In this document: positions 15,590 to 25,700 of the stretch, piece after piece
Numbering within the stretch: position 1 is the first letter of the stretch
How the letters are laid out: each line of letters starts with the position of its first letter
Assembly (NCBI GenBank): GCA_013152475.1
Contig: JAADGH010000003.1
Coordinates: 1 to 42,827, forward strand
Source: Planctomycetota bacterium
GTDB lineage: Bacteria; Planctomycetota; Brocadiia; JAADGH01
Reading direction: 5' to 3'
Length of the DNA stretch: 42,827 nt
The notes under the pieces: generated by a model
Told to the model about the DNA's origin: nothing
Seen by the model: only the letters and a program-made list of their open reading frames with translations
Database searches by the model: none
Position numbers and translations under genes: made by a program

Positions 15590-17105
15590 TTGCTTGCTCT
15601 TGTCTCTCTACAGAATTCTCTGGGTCAAGGGGAAGCTGCACGAAGAAGGTGGCGCCCTTCCCGGTTCCACGGCTCTCGACCCATATCCGTCCGTTGTGCG
15701 CTTCGACGAGCCGCTTGCAGATGGCCAGGCCAAGGCCGGTGCCCCCGGTTTGGGAGTCGGCGTCGCCCGCCTGTTCGAATTCCCTGAAAATGCGCTCCTG
15801 GTCCTCGGGCGAGATGCCCTGGCCGTTGTCCGCGATGGAAATGAGCACGCCGCCGTCCTTCTTCGCTGTCCGGGCCGTGATCTCGCCCTCCGCCGGGGTG
15901 TAGCGAACGGCATTTCCCAACAGATTCGAGACGACTTGGACGATGCGGTCGAAGTCGAACCGCGCGGGGGGCAGGTTGTCCTCCAGTTCGACCTTGAGCG
16001 TCTGGCCTTTGGTTTCCGCAGCGAACTCCGCGACCTTGGCCGCCTGGGTGACGGCATGGTTGACGTTACCCTCGCGGAAGTGGTATCCCTCCTTACCGGC
16101 CTTCATCTTGGCCAGGTCCAGGATATCCGAAACCAACTTCGTCAGCCGTTTGCCTTCGATATTGATGATGCTGATGAACTCCTTGGTCTCCTCCTCGGAG
16201 AGCATGTCATGCTCGCTAAGGACTTCGGCGGCGGCGACGATGGAGGAAAGCGGGGTGCGGAGCTCGTGACTGACGAGGGAGACGAACTGGTCCTTCATCC
16301 TGTCCAGGCCCTTCAGCTCCTCGAAGGCCTGGCGCAGCTCCTCGTACATTTGCTGCCACTTCGCGGTCATCGCATTGAACGAATCGGCAAGCTGCTGGAT
16401 CTCATCGGCGCTGTCGATCCTGACCGTCTCGATGCTCTCCCCCTGAACCAGGGCATCGAGCTTCTCCTTGAGAAGCCGGATCGGGGCCATTGTCCTTCGG
16501 GCCAGGACGAACGAGATGAGAATCGCCATCAGGATGGAGACGAAACTGAGGCCGGCATACTCGAACCGCATCTTGCTGAGCCGGGCATTGTGACGGGTGG
16601 AGTCGAAGCCGAACCGGACGGTACCGACTCGTGTGTCGCCGGACATCACCGGCGCGGACACATCGAGCATCGGCGTCTGCGTATCGGGATCGGTGTAGGA
16701 TTGCAACAGCTTGGGTTCGGCGGAGGCGAGGGCCTTTCTGGAGATTTCATCACTTGGCGTTTCGCCCTGGAGCGCGGCCCTCGTGGAGAGCACGCATCTC
16801 CCGTCGGCGTCGTAGTATGCAAAATAGCCGATTTCCGGGTCGCTGACGATCTCGCCGGCGGCCAGCAAGATCAGTTGGAGATCGTCCCTGCCGGCGGCTT
16901 TGGCTGTAAGCTTGCTGAACGTGGCCAGCAATATGCTTACCCGCTCGTTGCGATTTTCATCGAGCAGGCGCACCTCGCGCTTGAGGTTGAAGCTGACCGT
17001 CAGCATGATGAAGATGACGGCGATCCCGCTGATGTACACGCTGAATTCGAGGTAGAGCGAACGCCCCTTAACCGTTTTCGACTCGCCTTGCTTGTCCATT
17101 CCCAT
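15576..17105 (-). CDS. Membrane sensor histidine kinase with HAMP domain
   Basis: A 509-residue inner-membrane kinase. TM1 lies at about residues 18-40, an extracytoplasmic sensor of about 140 residues follows, and TM2 is at about 186-208. A HAMP linker (PIRLLKEKLDALVQGESIE onward) leads to a HisKA domain with the phospho-acceptor His280 in SLVSHELRTPLSSIV. The HATPase_c domain carries the N box VSNLLGNAVRYTP, G1 ISIADNGQGISPEDQ, F box IFREFEQAG and G2 GTGLGLAICKRLVEAHNG. All catalytic parts are intact. The sensor has no motif I recognise. The gene starts six bases after the response-regulator stop and overlaps the pyrophosphorylase gene, so this is a cognate kinase-regulator pair in one operon. 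Confidence 0.95.
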   Translation of the reverse strand: MGMDKQGESKTVKGRSLYLEFSVYISGIAVIFIMLTVSFNLKREVRLLDENRNERVSILLATFSKLTAKAAGRDDLQLILLAAGEIVSDPEIGYFAYYDADGRCVLSTRAALQGETPSDEISRKALASAEPKLLQSYTDPDTQTPMLDVSAPVMSGDTRVGTVRFGFDSTRHNARLSKMRFEYAGLSFVSILMAILISFVLARRTMAPIRLLKEKLDALVQGESIETVRIDSADEIQQLADSFNAMTAKWQQMYEELRQAFEELKGLDRMKDQFVSLVSHELRTPLSSIVAAAEVLSEHDMLSEEETKEFISIINIEGKRLTKLVSDILDLAKMKAGKEGYHFREGNVNHAVTQAAKVAEFAAETKGQTLKVELEDNLPPARFDFDRIVQVVSNLLGNAVRYTPAEGEITARTAKKDGGVLISIADNGQGISPEDQERIFREFEQAGDADSQTGGTGLGLAICKRLVEAHNGRIWVESRGTGKGATFFVQLPLDPENSVERQEQANDRA

Positions 17106-17111
17106 CCGGTC

Positions 17112-17492
17112 TTAGCCCTCGAACGGCTGAAGGATTTCCGTCACGCGCTGGAGGACTTGCGAGGGGCTGAAGGGCTTGGTCATGTATTCATCGGCCCCGG
17201 CCTCCAGCCCCCGGTCGCGGTCCGAATCCTGGCCCTTCGCCGTCAGCATGATCAAATGCGTGTCGCGAAGATCGGGGTCTTTCTTGATCGCCCGGCACAG
17301 CTCGTAGCCGTTCATCTTCGGCATCATTGCATCCACAAAGGCAATTTTCGGACGCTTCGCCCGCACGAGATCGAGCGCCTCCTCCCCGTCCCGGGCCTCG
17401 GCCACACTGAATCCCCGCTTTCTCAACACAAAGGTGAGCAGCCGAACGATGAAGGGCTCGTCGTCTGCGACAAGGATGCTCGTCTCCGCCAT
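17112..17492 (-). CDS. Single-domain response regulator (CheY-like)
   Basis: The 126-residue protein is a bare receiver domain. The acidic pair is at Asp10/Asp11 (LVADDEPFIV), the phosphorylated Asp54 lies in FVDAMMPKMNGYE, Thr84 in LIMLTAKG and Lys106 in YMTKPF. No output domain follows, so it must act through protein contact or phosphotransfer. The start at 17492 (MAETSILVADD) is one base after the stop of the phosphatase gene; a TTG at 17513 inside that gene is less likely. The partner kinase is encoded six bases downstream. The PP2C protein encoded just upstream is a plausible output partner, by analogy with PP2C-type regulators controlled by receiver domains. Confidence 0.94.
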   Translation of the reverse strand: MAETSILVADDEPFIVRLLTFVLRKRGFSVAEARDGEEALDLVRAKRPKIAFVDAMMPKMNGYELCRAIKKDPDLRDTHLIMLTAKGQDSDRDRGLEAGADEYMTKPFSPSQVLQRVTEILQPFEG

Positions 17493-17493
17493 C

Positions 17494-19050
17494 TCATTCC
17501 CGCCTGATCGCAATCATGGTTACATCATCATACAGCGACTCCGTCCCCGCATGGCGACGCGCGTCCTTGAGACATGCGTCGAGAAGCCGATCCAGGGGAA
17601 GGGAGGCAGTCTCGGCAACCACCGCCATCAGCCGGTCCTCCCCGTAGGGCTCATGCGCCTCGTTTTCGGCCTCCACCAGACCATCGGTATAGAACAAGAC
17701 CACATCCCCGGCTTGCAGCGAAAGGCTCTCCTGCGGGAACTTCCGATCGGACAGCACACCAAGGAGGAGGCCGGGCACCTTCACCTGCTTGCACCTTCCC
17801 CCCCGACAGAGGATCGGCCGGTTGTGCCCGGCATTCGCAAACCCGAAAGAGGCCGACCCCGGATCATACTCGGCATAGAACATGGACACCAGCATCTCGG
17901 CGTTCTCCAGGTCGGGATACATCATTCGGTTGATGCGGCCCACCACCTCCGAGGGCCCTCCTCCCTGCGCTGTGGCGGCGCGAATGACGCTGCGCAACGT
18001 CGCTGCCATGAGCGCCGCGGCGATGCTGTGGCCCGATACGTCTGCAATCACCAGGGAAACCCGGCCGTGCTCCCCCTCGAAGAACCCGTAGTAGTCCCCG
18101 CCGACCCGTTCCGCTGCGATGTTCCGCGCCACGATCTCCGTCCCCGCGACCTTCGGCGGTGCATCGGGCAACAGGCTGGACTGGATGCTCGCCGCGATCT
18201 CCAGCTCGCGCCGCAGCCGCTCCTGCTCCTTCGCCTCCTCCACCAGGCGGGCATTCTGGATGGCGATGCCCGTGGCGGAGGCGATGGCGCTGAGCAGCTT
18301 CAGGTCGCCCGATCTGAAGTTGCCCCCATTGCGCCTGGATGCAAGGGCAACCGCCCCCATCACGCGCTCCCCCGCGATGAGCGGCGAGCACACCAGCGGC
18401 GGCGTCATGACCACATCCTCGCCCGACGTCGAATCCTCCGGCGCGTCGACGACCTTCGCCTTTCCGGCCTTGACGATCTCTTGACACACCTTTTTCTCAA
18501 AGAGCCCCTCCCACCGCTTCGGCGCGTCCTCCGGTAGACCGACAGCGGCAGTCAACTCGAAGCCGCCCGTCTCCTTATTCGCCACGATCGCCACGCCGCG
18601 TTCCGCCTCGATCGCCTGCATGACGCGCTCAAGGACCCGCTCGGCGATGCGCCGCTCGTCGAACACCGACGCAATCGCCCCGCTGATGTCATAGACCAAG
18701 TTGATCTCTTCATACTTACTCAGGAGCTCCTCGGACAGACTGTCCAGGTCCACTTGGTCCATGGCCTTCATGCTCAGGGCCTTGGCCAGACAGTCCAGGG
18801 CGGCCGCAGCACCGCTGACGGCCTTGCAGGAGCGCACCGCACCTATAGTCTCGTCCCCCAGGCGGACTTCGATGCGGGCAGAGATATCCCCCTCGAACCG
18901 CTCCGGCGGATCGCTGCACACTGGGCAGGAGCACTGCCGCGCCTCCGACCGGGCGACCACGCTCCCGGAGGGGTCCACGACAAACACCCGGGCTCCCAGT
19001 GCCGTTGCGCAGCTCTCCAGCAGGTCGGCGACTAATGGGCTGAACGCCAA
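17494..19050 (-). CDS. GAF-domain PP2C serine phosphatase (RsbU/SpoIIE type)
   Basis: The product is a 518-residue signalling phosphatase. An N-terminal region of about 100 residues holds a Cys cluster (RQCSCPVCSD, near residues 38-47) and resembles PocR-type sensory domains. A GAF domain lies at about 130-275 and a short helical linker at about 275-300. The C-terminal PP2C/SpoIIE domain carries the metal-site patterns ERVGGDYYGFFE, IADVSGHSIAAALMAA, FANAGHNRPIL, FYTDGLVEAENE and YDDVTMIAI, all intact. Such enzymes dephosphorylate anti-sigma-factor antagonists. The start is odd: no ATG exists near the N-terminus. TTG 19050 gives MAFSPLVADLL, and the frame is open upstream through INISEL. A near-consensus promoter precedes it, and it heads the six-gene run. 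Confidence 0.9.
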   Translation of the reverse strand: MAFSPLVADLLESCATALGARVFVVDPSGSVVARSEARQCSCPVCSDPPERFEGDISARIEVRLGDETIGAVRSCKAVSGAAAALDCLAKALSMKAMDQVDLDSLSEELLSKYEEINLVYDISGAIASVFDERRIAERVLERVMQAIEAERGVAIVANKETGGFELTAAVGLPEDAPKRWEGLFEKKVCQEIVKAGKAKVVDAPEDSTSGEDVVMTPPLVCSPLIAGERVMGAVALASRRNGGNFRSGDLKLLSAIASATGIAIQNARLVEEAKEQERLRRELEIAASIQSSLLPDAPPKVAGTEIVARNIAAERVGGDYYGFFEGEHGRVSLVIADVSGHSIAAALMAATLRSVIRAATAQGGGPSEVVGRINRMMYPDLENAEMLVSMFYAEYDPGSASFGFANAGHNRPILCRGGRCKQVKVPGLLLGVLSDRKFPQESLSLQAGDVVLFYTDGLVEAENEAHEPYGEDRLMAVVAETASLPLDRLLDACLKDARRHAGTESLYDDVTMIAIRRE

Positions 19051-19121
19051 TTCAGAGATGTTGATCGGGCTCTCACTTTCTCTTGGCCACGTGATGCATT
19101 CCCACCGACGTCCTTTGCGCG

Positions 19122-19150
19122 ATAGTAACGCGAACCGCCCCGTTTGTCAA
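19122..19150 (-). promoter_or_regulatory. Near-consensus sigma70-type promoter for the PP2C-HK-UAP operon
   Basis: On the minus strand TTGACA (19145-19150), a 17-base spacer and TACTAT (19122-19127) lie about 70 bases upstream of the phosphatase gene. On the other strand of the same 184-base gap, TTCATT with TATCAT at a 17-base spacing is a weaker candidate for addB. Confidence 0.65.
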
Positions 19151-19234
19151 TGATCGGTTGCGTGCGGAAACGCCTTCATTTTGTCGGACCCTCATGGTAT
19201 CATGCGCTTGGTCTGGTCATCGGTGGAGTGTGAG

Positions 19235-22200
19235 ATGCGGACGCGGTTCATCCTCGGCAGAGCGGGAACGGGCAAGACGCACTATTGCCTGAACGCGATC
19301 CGCGAGGAGCTGAAACGGTCGCAGGCGGGCCCGCCCCTCCTCTTCCTCGTGCCCGAACAGGCCACCTTCGAGATGGGCCGCGCCCTCCTCCGTGAGGGCG
19401 ATCTACCCGGCTACTCCCGCGCCCACGTCCTCTCGTTCCGGCGACTGGCCTACCATGTCTTCTCCGAAGTCGGTGGCCCCGCCCTGCCCCCGGCAGGGAA
19501 TCTCGCCAAGGAGATGATCCTCGCCCGTATTCTTGCGGATCTCAAGAAGGGGAAGGAACTCAAGGTATTCGGCGCCTCGGCAGCAAAGCCAGGCATGGCT
19601 GAAACGCTGACGCCGGTCATCACCGAGCTGCACCGCTACCGATGCGGCAGCGAACAGATCGAGGAGCAGATCGTTGCCCTGGAGGAGCAAGGCAACGGCG
19701 ACTCAATCCTCTGCCTGAAACTCAAGGACATTCTCCTGATCCATGACGCCTACCACGCCTGGCTGCGCAAGTCGGGCATCTACTCCGACCCCGACGATTT
19801 TCTCGACCTGTTGGCCGACAAGCTGCCATCGAGCGCCTTTGTCCGCGGGGCCCATGTATGGGTCGACGGCTTCGCCGGTTTCACGCCGCAGGAACTCCGC
19901 GTGCTGGAGAAGCTCATCGCGCAGTCCGGCGAGTTCGAGATCGCCCTCTGCCTCGACCCGGCGGCGCTCGATGCACTGCCGGACTCGCCACAAGACCTCC
20001 GGGCGACGCGCCTGTTCCACCAGACCGAGGAAACTTACCTGCACGTGCGCGGCATCTGCAGGAATGCAGGCCGCGAGATCGAGCAGATCAAGCTCCCGCG
20101 TACGGGACAGCCCACGCGCTTTGATGGCCGCCCCGCTCTCGCCCATCTGGAACGGCAGGTCTTCCATGTCGCTCCCAAGGCGCGGAAGGGCCGGCCCGAG
20201 GAGATCACCCTCGCCGAGGCCGCCACCCCCCGCGCCGAGGTCGATGCCGCCGCGCGCATGGTCCTGAGTCTGTGCAAAGAGCAGAACTACCGGTACCGCG
20301 ACATCGCCGTGATCCTCCGCGACTTCTCCGGCTACCACGAGCTGGTGAGTGCGTACTTCGTCGAACACGGCATCCCCTATTTCATCGACCGGCGGCGCGA
20401 GGTCACGCAGCATCCACTGATCGAAATGATCCGCTCGGCGGTCCGCGTCGCTGCAGAAAACTGGCCTTCCGACGCGGTTATTCAGTTTTTGAAAACGGAC
20501 CTCGCGCGCATCCCGCGACCGGACGTTGATTATCTGGAGAACTACGTGCTCGAACACGGCATCGAGGGGACGCGGTGGTACGACGATGCGGAATGGCGAT
20601 ACCGCCGGACGCGGGACATCGAGGAGTCGCCCGAATATAAAAAAGGCGATGTGAAGACCGTTGAGATCAACCGGATACGCCGCGCGGCAACCCAGGTGCT
20701 TCGGACGTTCCACGAACGGGTGGCCGGGAAGGAACACTCCGTCCGCGAGATGACACAGGCGCTTTTCGACTTGCTGGAGGACGTTCACGCGGCCGAGCAG
20801 ATCGATCAGTGGCGGGCGGCGGCAGAGACCGCGGAACGACTGAATGAAGCCGCCGAGCACGGACAGGTCTGGAACGGTCTTCTTACGCTGTTGGACGAGC
20901 TTGTCAAGGTCCTGGGCGACGAGGCCATGAGCATCGCCGACTACGCCGATATTCTGGATGCCGGCCTGGAGGGGATGACGCTCGGTCTCGTGCCGCCGGC
21001 CCTTGACCAGGTCCTCGTCGGGTCCATCGACCGGTCGCGCCACCCGGACCTTCGCGCGGCGCTGGTGATCGGCGTTGGCGAGCAGATTCTGCCGCGGGTT
21101 CGAAGCCAGGATCCGATCTTCACCGACCGCGAGCGCGATGCGCTGGCCGCCGCCGGCCTGCACCTGGGGCCGACGTCGGAGGAGCAGCTCTATCGCGAGC
21201 GGTTCCTCGGCTACATCGCCTTCACGCGCCCTCGGAATTTTCTCTGGGTCAGCTATCCGGCGTCAGACGACTCGGGGAAGAAACGGAACCCGTCGATCTT
21301 CGTGGAGCAACTGCGGCGCTGTCTTCCCGATATAGAGACCGTGAAACTGGAGGCCATGGGACCTTGCAGAAAACTCGATGCCGTCTGGAGCGAATCGCAG
21401 CTCGCCTCTGCCGTGGCCCTGACCTTCCGCCGGGGGGCGGAAGGCGCTGGCGACTGGCGCGCGGCCTACAACGAAATCCTCACAGGAGGGGAACACCCCG
21501 CGGCCGCACGGGTGCTGGGGAGTCTCTTCTACTCCAATGCCGCGCAGAAGCTCCCGGCCAAGGCCACGGCGCGGCTATACCCGGATAACACCCTCATCGG
21601 CAGCGCTTCGCAGTTTGAAACCTACCGAGCGTGCCCATTCAAATACTTCGCCCGCTACGTCCTCGGTCTGGAGGCGCGCGAGCTGTTCGATCTGTCGGCC
21701 CTCGACCTGGGATCGTTCTACCACGGCGTGCTGGACCGCGTCTTCGGGTGGATCATTAAGAACGGCATCGACCTTGCCGAGGTCGACGCGAAGAAGGTGA
21801 TGAAGCAGGTGGACGAGGCGATTGACGCCCTTGCGCCGAACCTGAAGAGCGAAATCCTGCTGAGCGACGGGCGGAGCGAGTTCGTGAAGAGCGACAGCCG
21901 CCGCCTGCTCAAGGATCTCGTGTCGGTGATGCGACTTCAGGCCGGCGATACCGATTTTAAGCCGGCGGCGTGCGAGTTGAGCTTCGGCGGGAGAGATTCC
22001 GACCTGCCCCCCCTCGAGATGCGGGCGGGCGGCAAGGCGAAGGTGAGAATCCGGGGGCGGATCGACCGCGTGGACTTGGCCGTGTCAGGCGGATCGAAGC
22101 TGGTCCGCGTCACGGATTACAAATCGACGGGCCGGTCCCTGCCGCTCTATGTGCTTGTGCCGGGGCTGCACCTGCAACTGCCCACGTACCTGATCGCTCT

Positions 22201-22756
22201 CCGACAGAAGGGGCAGGGGAAGTTCGGGAAGGGCATTGTCCCTGCGGCGGCATTCCTCCAGCCCATCCGGCCGGAGGGGGCGACTGCAATGCCCCTGGAG
22301 GGCATGGCCGACGTGCCCCCGCTGGGCGAGCAACCGGCCCGTTTTAAGGCGCGCGGGTTCTTCGACGAGCAGTTTGCCGAAGTGCTCGATCATGCCGCGG
22401 AGCCGGGCGGTTACAGCCGCCACTTTTCCTTCCAGATATTGAAGAGCCGAAAAGGGTTCCGAAAGGACGGCGACCAGCTCCCGGCCGGCCTGCTCGATGC
22501 GCTCCTCGACCTGGCCGAGCGGCACATCATGGATATTGCCGAGCACGTCCTCGCCGGCGATGTGCCGATCACGCCCTATCGCATGGGCACGGAGACGCCG
22601 TGCGCCCTGTGCGACTACAAAGGCGTATGCCGGTTCGATGCGGTCCACAACCGGTACCGGGATATCCCCAAGACATCGAAGGAAGAATTGACAGCGCGCC
22701 TGGCCGAGGGCGCCGATGGGATATGGCAAAAGGTAAACCAAAAGAGAAGCGAGTAA
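19235..22756 (+). CDS. addB: ATP-dependent helicase/nuclease subunit AddB
   Basis: AddB is the partner of AddA in the helicase-nuclease that resects double-strand breaks for RecA-dependent repair. The start chosen is ATG 19235 (MRTRFILGRAGTGKTH), preceded by GGTGGAG; upstream in-frame ATGs lack ribosome sites. The 1,173-residue protein has an N-terminal P-loop (GRAGTGKTHYC). A C-terminal RecB-type nuclease domain shows GRIDRVDLAV and VTDYKSTGRSL followed by LQLPTYLIAL. Four cysteines frame the nuclease domain: Cys800 in YRACPFKYFARY and Cys1123, Cys1126 and Cys1132 in CALCDYKGVC. These match in position and spacing the iron-sulphur ligands of Bacillus AddB (801, 1121, 1124, 1130). All catalytic elements are therefore present. 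The 3' end overlaps addA by 34 bases. Confidence 0.93.
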   Translation: MRTRFILGRAGTGKTHYCLNAIREELKRSQAGPPLLFLVPEQATFEMGRALLREGDLPGYSRAHVLSFRRLAYHVFSEVGGPALPPAGNLAKEMILARILADLKKGKELKVFGASAAKPGMAETLTPVITELHRYRCGSEQIEEQIVALEEQGNGDSILCLKLKDILLIHDAYHAWLRKSGIYSDPDDFLDLLADKLPSSAFVRGAHVWVDGFAGFTPQELRVLEKLIAQSGEFEIALCLDPAALDALPDSPQDLRATRLFHQTEETYLHVRGICRNAGREIEQIKLPRTGQPTRFDGRPALAHLERQVFHVAPKARKGRPEEITLAEAATPRAEVDAAARMVLSLCKEQNYRYRDIAVILRDFSGYHELVSAYFVEHGIPYFIDRRREVTQHPLIEMIRSAVRVAAENWPSDAVIQFLKTDLARIPRPDVDYLENYVLEHGIEGTRWYDDAEWRYRRTRDIEESPEYKKGDVKTVEINRIRRAATQVLRTFHERVAGKEHSVREMTQALFDLLEDVHAAEQIDQWRAAAETAERLNEAAEHGQVWNGLLTLLDELVKVLGDEAMSIADYADILDAGLEGMTLGLVPPALDQVLVGSIDRSRHPDLRAALVIGVGEQILPRVRSQDPIFTDRERDALAAAGLHLGPTSEEQLYRERFLGYIAFTRPRNFLWVSYPASDDSGKKRNPSIFVEQLRRCLPDIETVKLEAMGPCRKLDAVWSESQLASAVALTFRRGAEGAGDWRAAYNEILTGGEHPAAARVLGSLFYSNAAQKLPAKATARLYPDNTLIGSASQFETYRACPFKYFARYVLGLEARELFDLSALDLGSFYHGVLDRVFGWIIKNGIDLAEVDAKKVMKQVDEAIDALAPNLKSEILLSDGRSEFVKSDSRRLLKDLVSVMRLQAGDTDFKPAACELSFGGRDSDLPPLEMRAGGKAKVRIRGRIDRVDLAVSGGSKLVRVTDYKSTGRSLPLYVLVPGLHLQLPTYLIALRQKGQGKFGKGIVPAAAFLQPIRPEGATAMPLEGMADVPPLGEQPARFKARGFFDEQFAEVLDHAAEPGGYSRHFSFQILKSRKGFRKDGDQLPAGLLDALLDLAERHIMDIAEHVLAGDVPITPYRMGTETPCALCDYKGVCRFDAVHNRYRDIPKTSKEELTARLAEGADGIWQKVNQKRSE

Positions 22757-25700
22757 CGCCCGCGCCGCGACGCACGGCCGCGCAGGAAAAGGCCGTGCGC
22801 ACGGACGGAAAGAGCATCCTTGTTTCCGCCTCGGCAGGAACAGGCAAGACCCGCGTGCTGGTGGACCGATGCCTCCGCCTCGTGCTGGAGGCAGGGGTCG
22901 ATCTGGACCGGATCCTGGTCGTTACCTTCACCGACGCCGCAGCCGCGGAGATGCGCGAGCGCATCCGGCGCGAGCTCCAGGCGAACGTCGAGAGCAACCC
23001 ATTCTCGGAGCGCCTGCGCGCTCAGCTCCTTTTCCTCGACCGGGCGCAGATTTCGACGATCCACAGCTTCTGCCTGAACACCCTCCGTGAGAACTTCCAC
23101 AAGATCGGCCTCGACCCCGGCTTCTCGGTCATCGACCAGGACGAGGCGGACCTGCTCAAGAAGGAAGCCGCAAGGGAGTTATTCGACGGCTATTACGCCC
23201 GCGAGGACGCGACGGGCCAGCAATTTCAGCAACTCGTGTCATGCTACGGCGGGCGCGACGCCGACGCCGATCTGCGCGCTCTGGTCATCGCGCTCCACGA
23301 GTTCAGCCACAGCCTACCGGACCCGCAGGCGTGGCTTACCCAGGCGCGCGAGACCTACAGCCGGGCGGCGAGGGCGCGCCGGCTCGAAGACACCTTCTGG
23401 TTCCCCAAATTCAAGGAGCAGGTGGTGCAGGAGTTGGAGGCGGCGGCGCTGGAGTTCGAGTTCGCCATCGAGGCGCTGAAAGGGTCGCCGTTCAATGCAG
23501 CCTATGGCCCCGTTGCACAGGAGCGGCGGGAGACGGTGCGACAGTGGCTTCGGGACATCGAAAAGGGGCGCTTCGAGGAGGTGTGTCGCAAAATTCGAGA
23601 CCATGACTTCGGTCGGCTGCCGAGCCTCAGAGAGGTCGATAAAGAGGAGAAGGAGAAGGCCCAGGCCCTGGTCCATCGCGGGAAGATTCGCATAAATGAA
23701 GAATTGCAGAACGCCCTCTGCCGGGACAAGTTCGAAGCCATGCTCGGCCTCTTCGCCCTCGTCGAGCCGCATGTAACACTCCTTGTCAATCTCGTGGAGG
23801 AGTTTGCCGAACGATATGAACGCGAAAAAGAGGCCCTGCCGGCGGTGGACTTCAACGACCTGGAGCAGTTGATGCTCAAGCTGCTCCGCCACGAGGACAC
23901 GGTTCGCATGCTTCGGGACCGCTTCGAGCACGTGCTGGTGGACGAGTATCAGGACATCAACCCCGTCCAGGACGCGATCCTGGAGACGGTCTCGCGTATC
24001 GGAGACGCCGACCGGCCGGGCAACCTGTTCGCCGTGGGCGACGTGAAGCAGAGCATCTACCGCTTCCGCCTGGCCGAGCCGGAGATCTTCATCCGCAAAT
24101 ACGAATCTTACCGGGACGACGGATCCGACACGGCCCGAATCCACCTGAAGGAAAACTTCCGGTCCCGCGAGCGTCTCCTCGCTGCCGTCAACGCCGTCTT
24201 CGATCGGATCATGCAGCCGAGCGTTGCGCGGGTTGCCTACGATGAGGGCGCACGGCTGGAATACGCCGCCGACTACTCGCCGGCGTCCTCCGGTCCGCCG
24301 ATGGAGTTTCACCTCCTCGACATGCCCAAGCACCGGAGGCGATCAAGCGCTGAGGAGGAGGAAGAGGGCCGGGCGGAAAGGGTGGACATCGACAAGGTCG
24401 AGACCGAGGCGCGATTCGTTGCCGAGCGGATCGAGCGAATGGTCGGCGGCAGGGCCGAGTTTAACGTACGCGACACCCAAACGGGCGAGGACCGGGATGT
24501 GACCTACCGCGACATCGTCATCCTCCTGCGCACCACCCGCGACCGGGCCGTCACCTACTGCCAGGCCCTGGCGGAGCGGGGCATCCCGACACACTCCGAC
24601 CTGGCGAGCGGGTACTTCACGTCGATGGAGATCGAGGACATGCTGAATCTCCTCCGGATCATCGACAACCCCCGGCAGGACATCCCCCTGGCGGCGGTCC
24701 TGCGCTCGCCCATCGTGGGGCTGCGCGAGGCGGAGCTGGCGCGGGTCCGGCTCGCCGATGAGGAGGGGGACTTCTATCAAGCCGCAACGGCAGCGGCGAA
24801 GATGAAAAATACCCATGGGGAAAAATTGCATGGCTTCCTGACCGGTCTCGACGCATGGCGCACGGCCGCCCGGCGGCGTCCGCTGGCGGAGCTGATCTAT
24901 CGCCTCTACGCCGAGACGGGATACCTGAACTACGTGGCGGGTCTGCACAACGGTGCGCAGCGGCAGGCGAACCTGCTGCGCCTGCACGACCGCGCGTGCC
25001 AGTTCGACCGGTTCGCCCACCACGGTCTGGCGCGGTTCCTTCGCTTTGTTGAGGATTTGATCGAGGCGGGGTCGGACTTCGGCTCGGCGCCGGTCCTCTC
25101 CGAGGCGGAGAACGCCGTGCGCGTGATGAGCATCCACAAGAGCAAGGGCCTCGAGTTCCCCGTTGTCTTTTTGCCCGATCTGGCGAAGACGATCAATTTT
25201 TCGGATTGCTCGGGCGACCTGATCTACGACCGCGACCAACTCATTGGCGCGCAGGCCCTCGACGTAGGACGCGGGGTCAGGCATGTGTGCCTTTCGCACA
25301 GGGTCGCCTCGCGGCAGTTGCGGATGCACACCATCGCCGAGGAGATGCGCGTGCTCTACGTGGCCATGACCCGCGCCCGTGAGCGCCTGGTTCTGAGCGC
25401 CGGGGCCGACGCGGCGTCGGTCCGTGCGAAGTGGGGGCCGGTCCTTCGGGCCGGGGAGAAGCCGCCGGCCTTCGCCCTCGCCGACGCGCGGTCCATGCTC
25501 GACTGGATCTGGCCGGCGCTCGCCGGGACGGAGTGCGGCAAATTCGCAACAACGAAAATTCATACTGGGGAGGATGTCGCCAAGTATGCGGAGGCGAAGG
25601 CGGTCGCGCTCTCGCCCAAAATCGATCGGAAGAAGATCGAACGGATGGCCCCTCTCGACGACGCCCCGCCGCCATCGGACGCGGTGCGCCGGGCGGCGGA

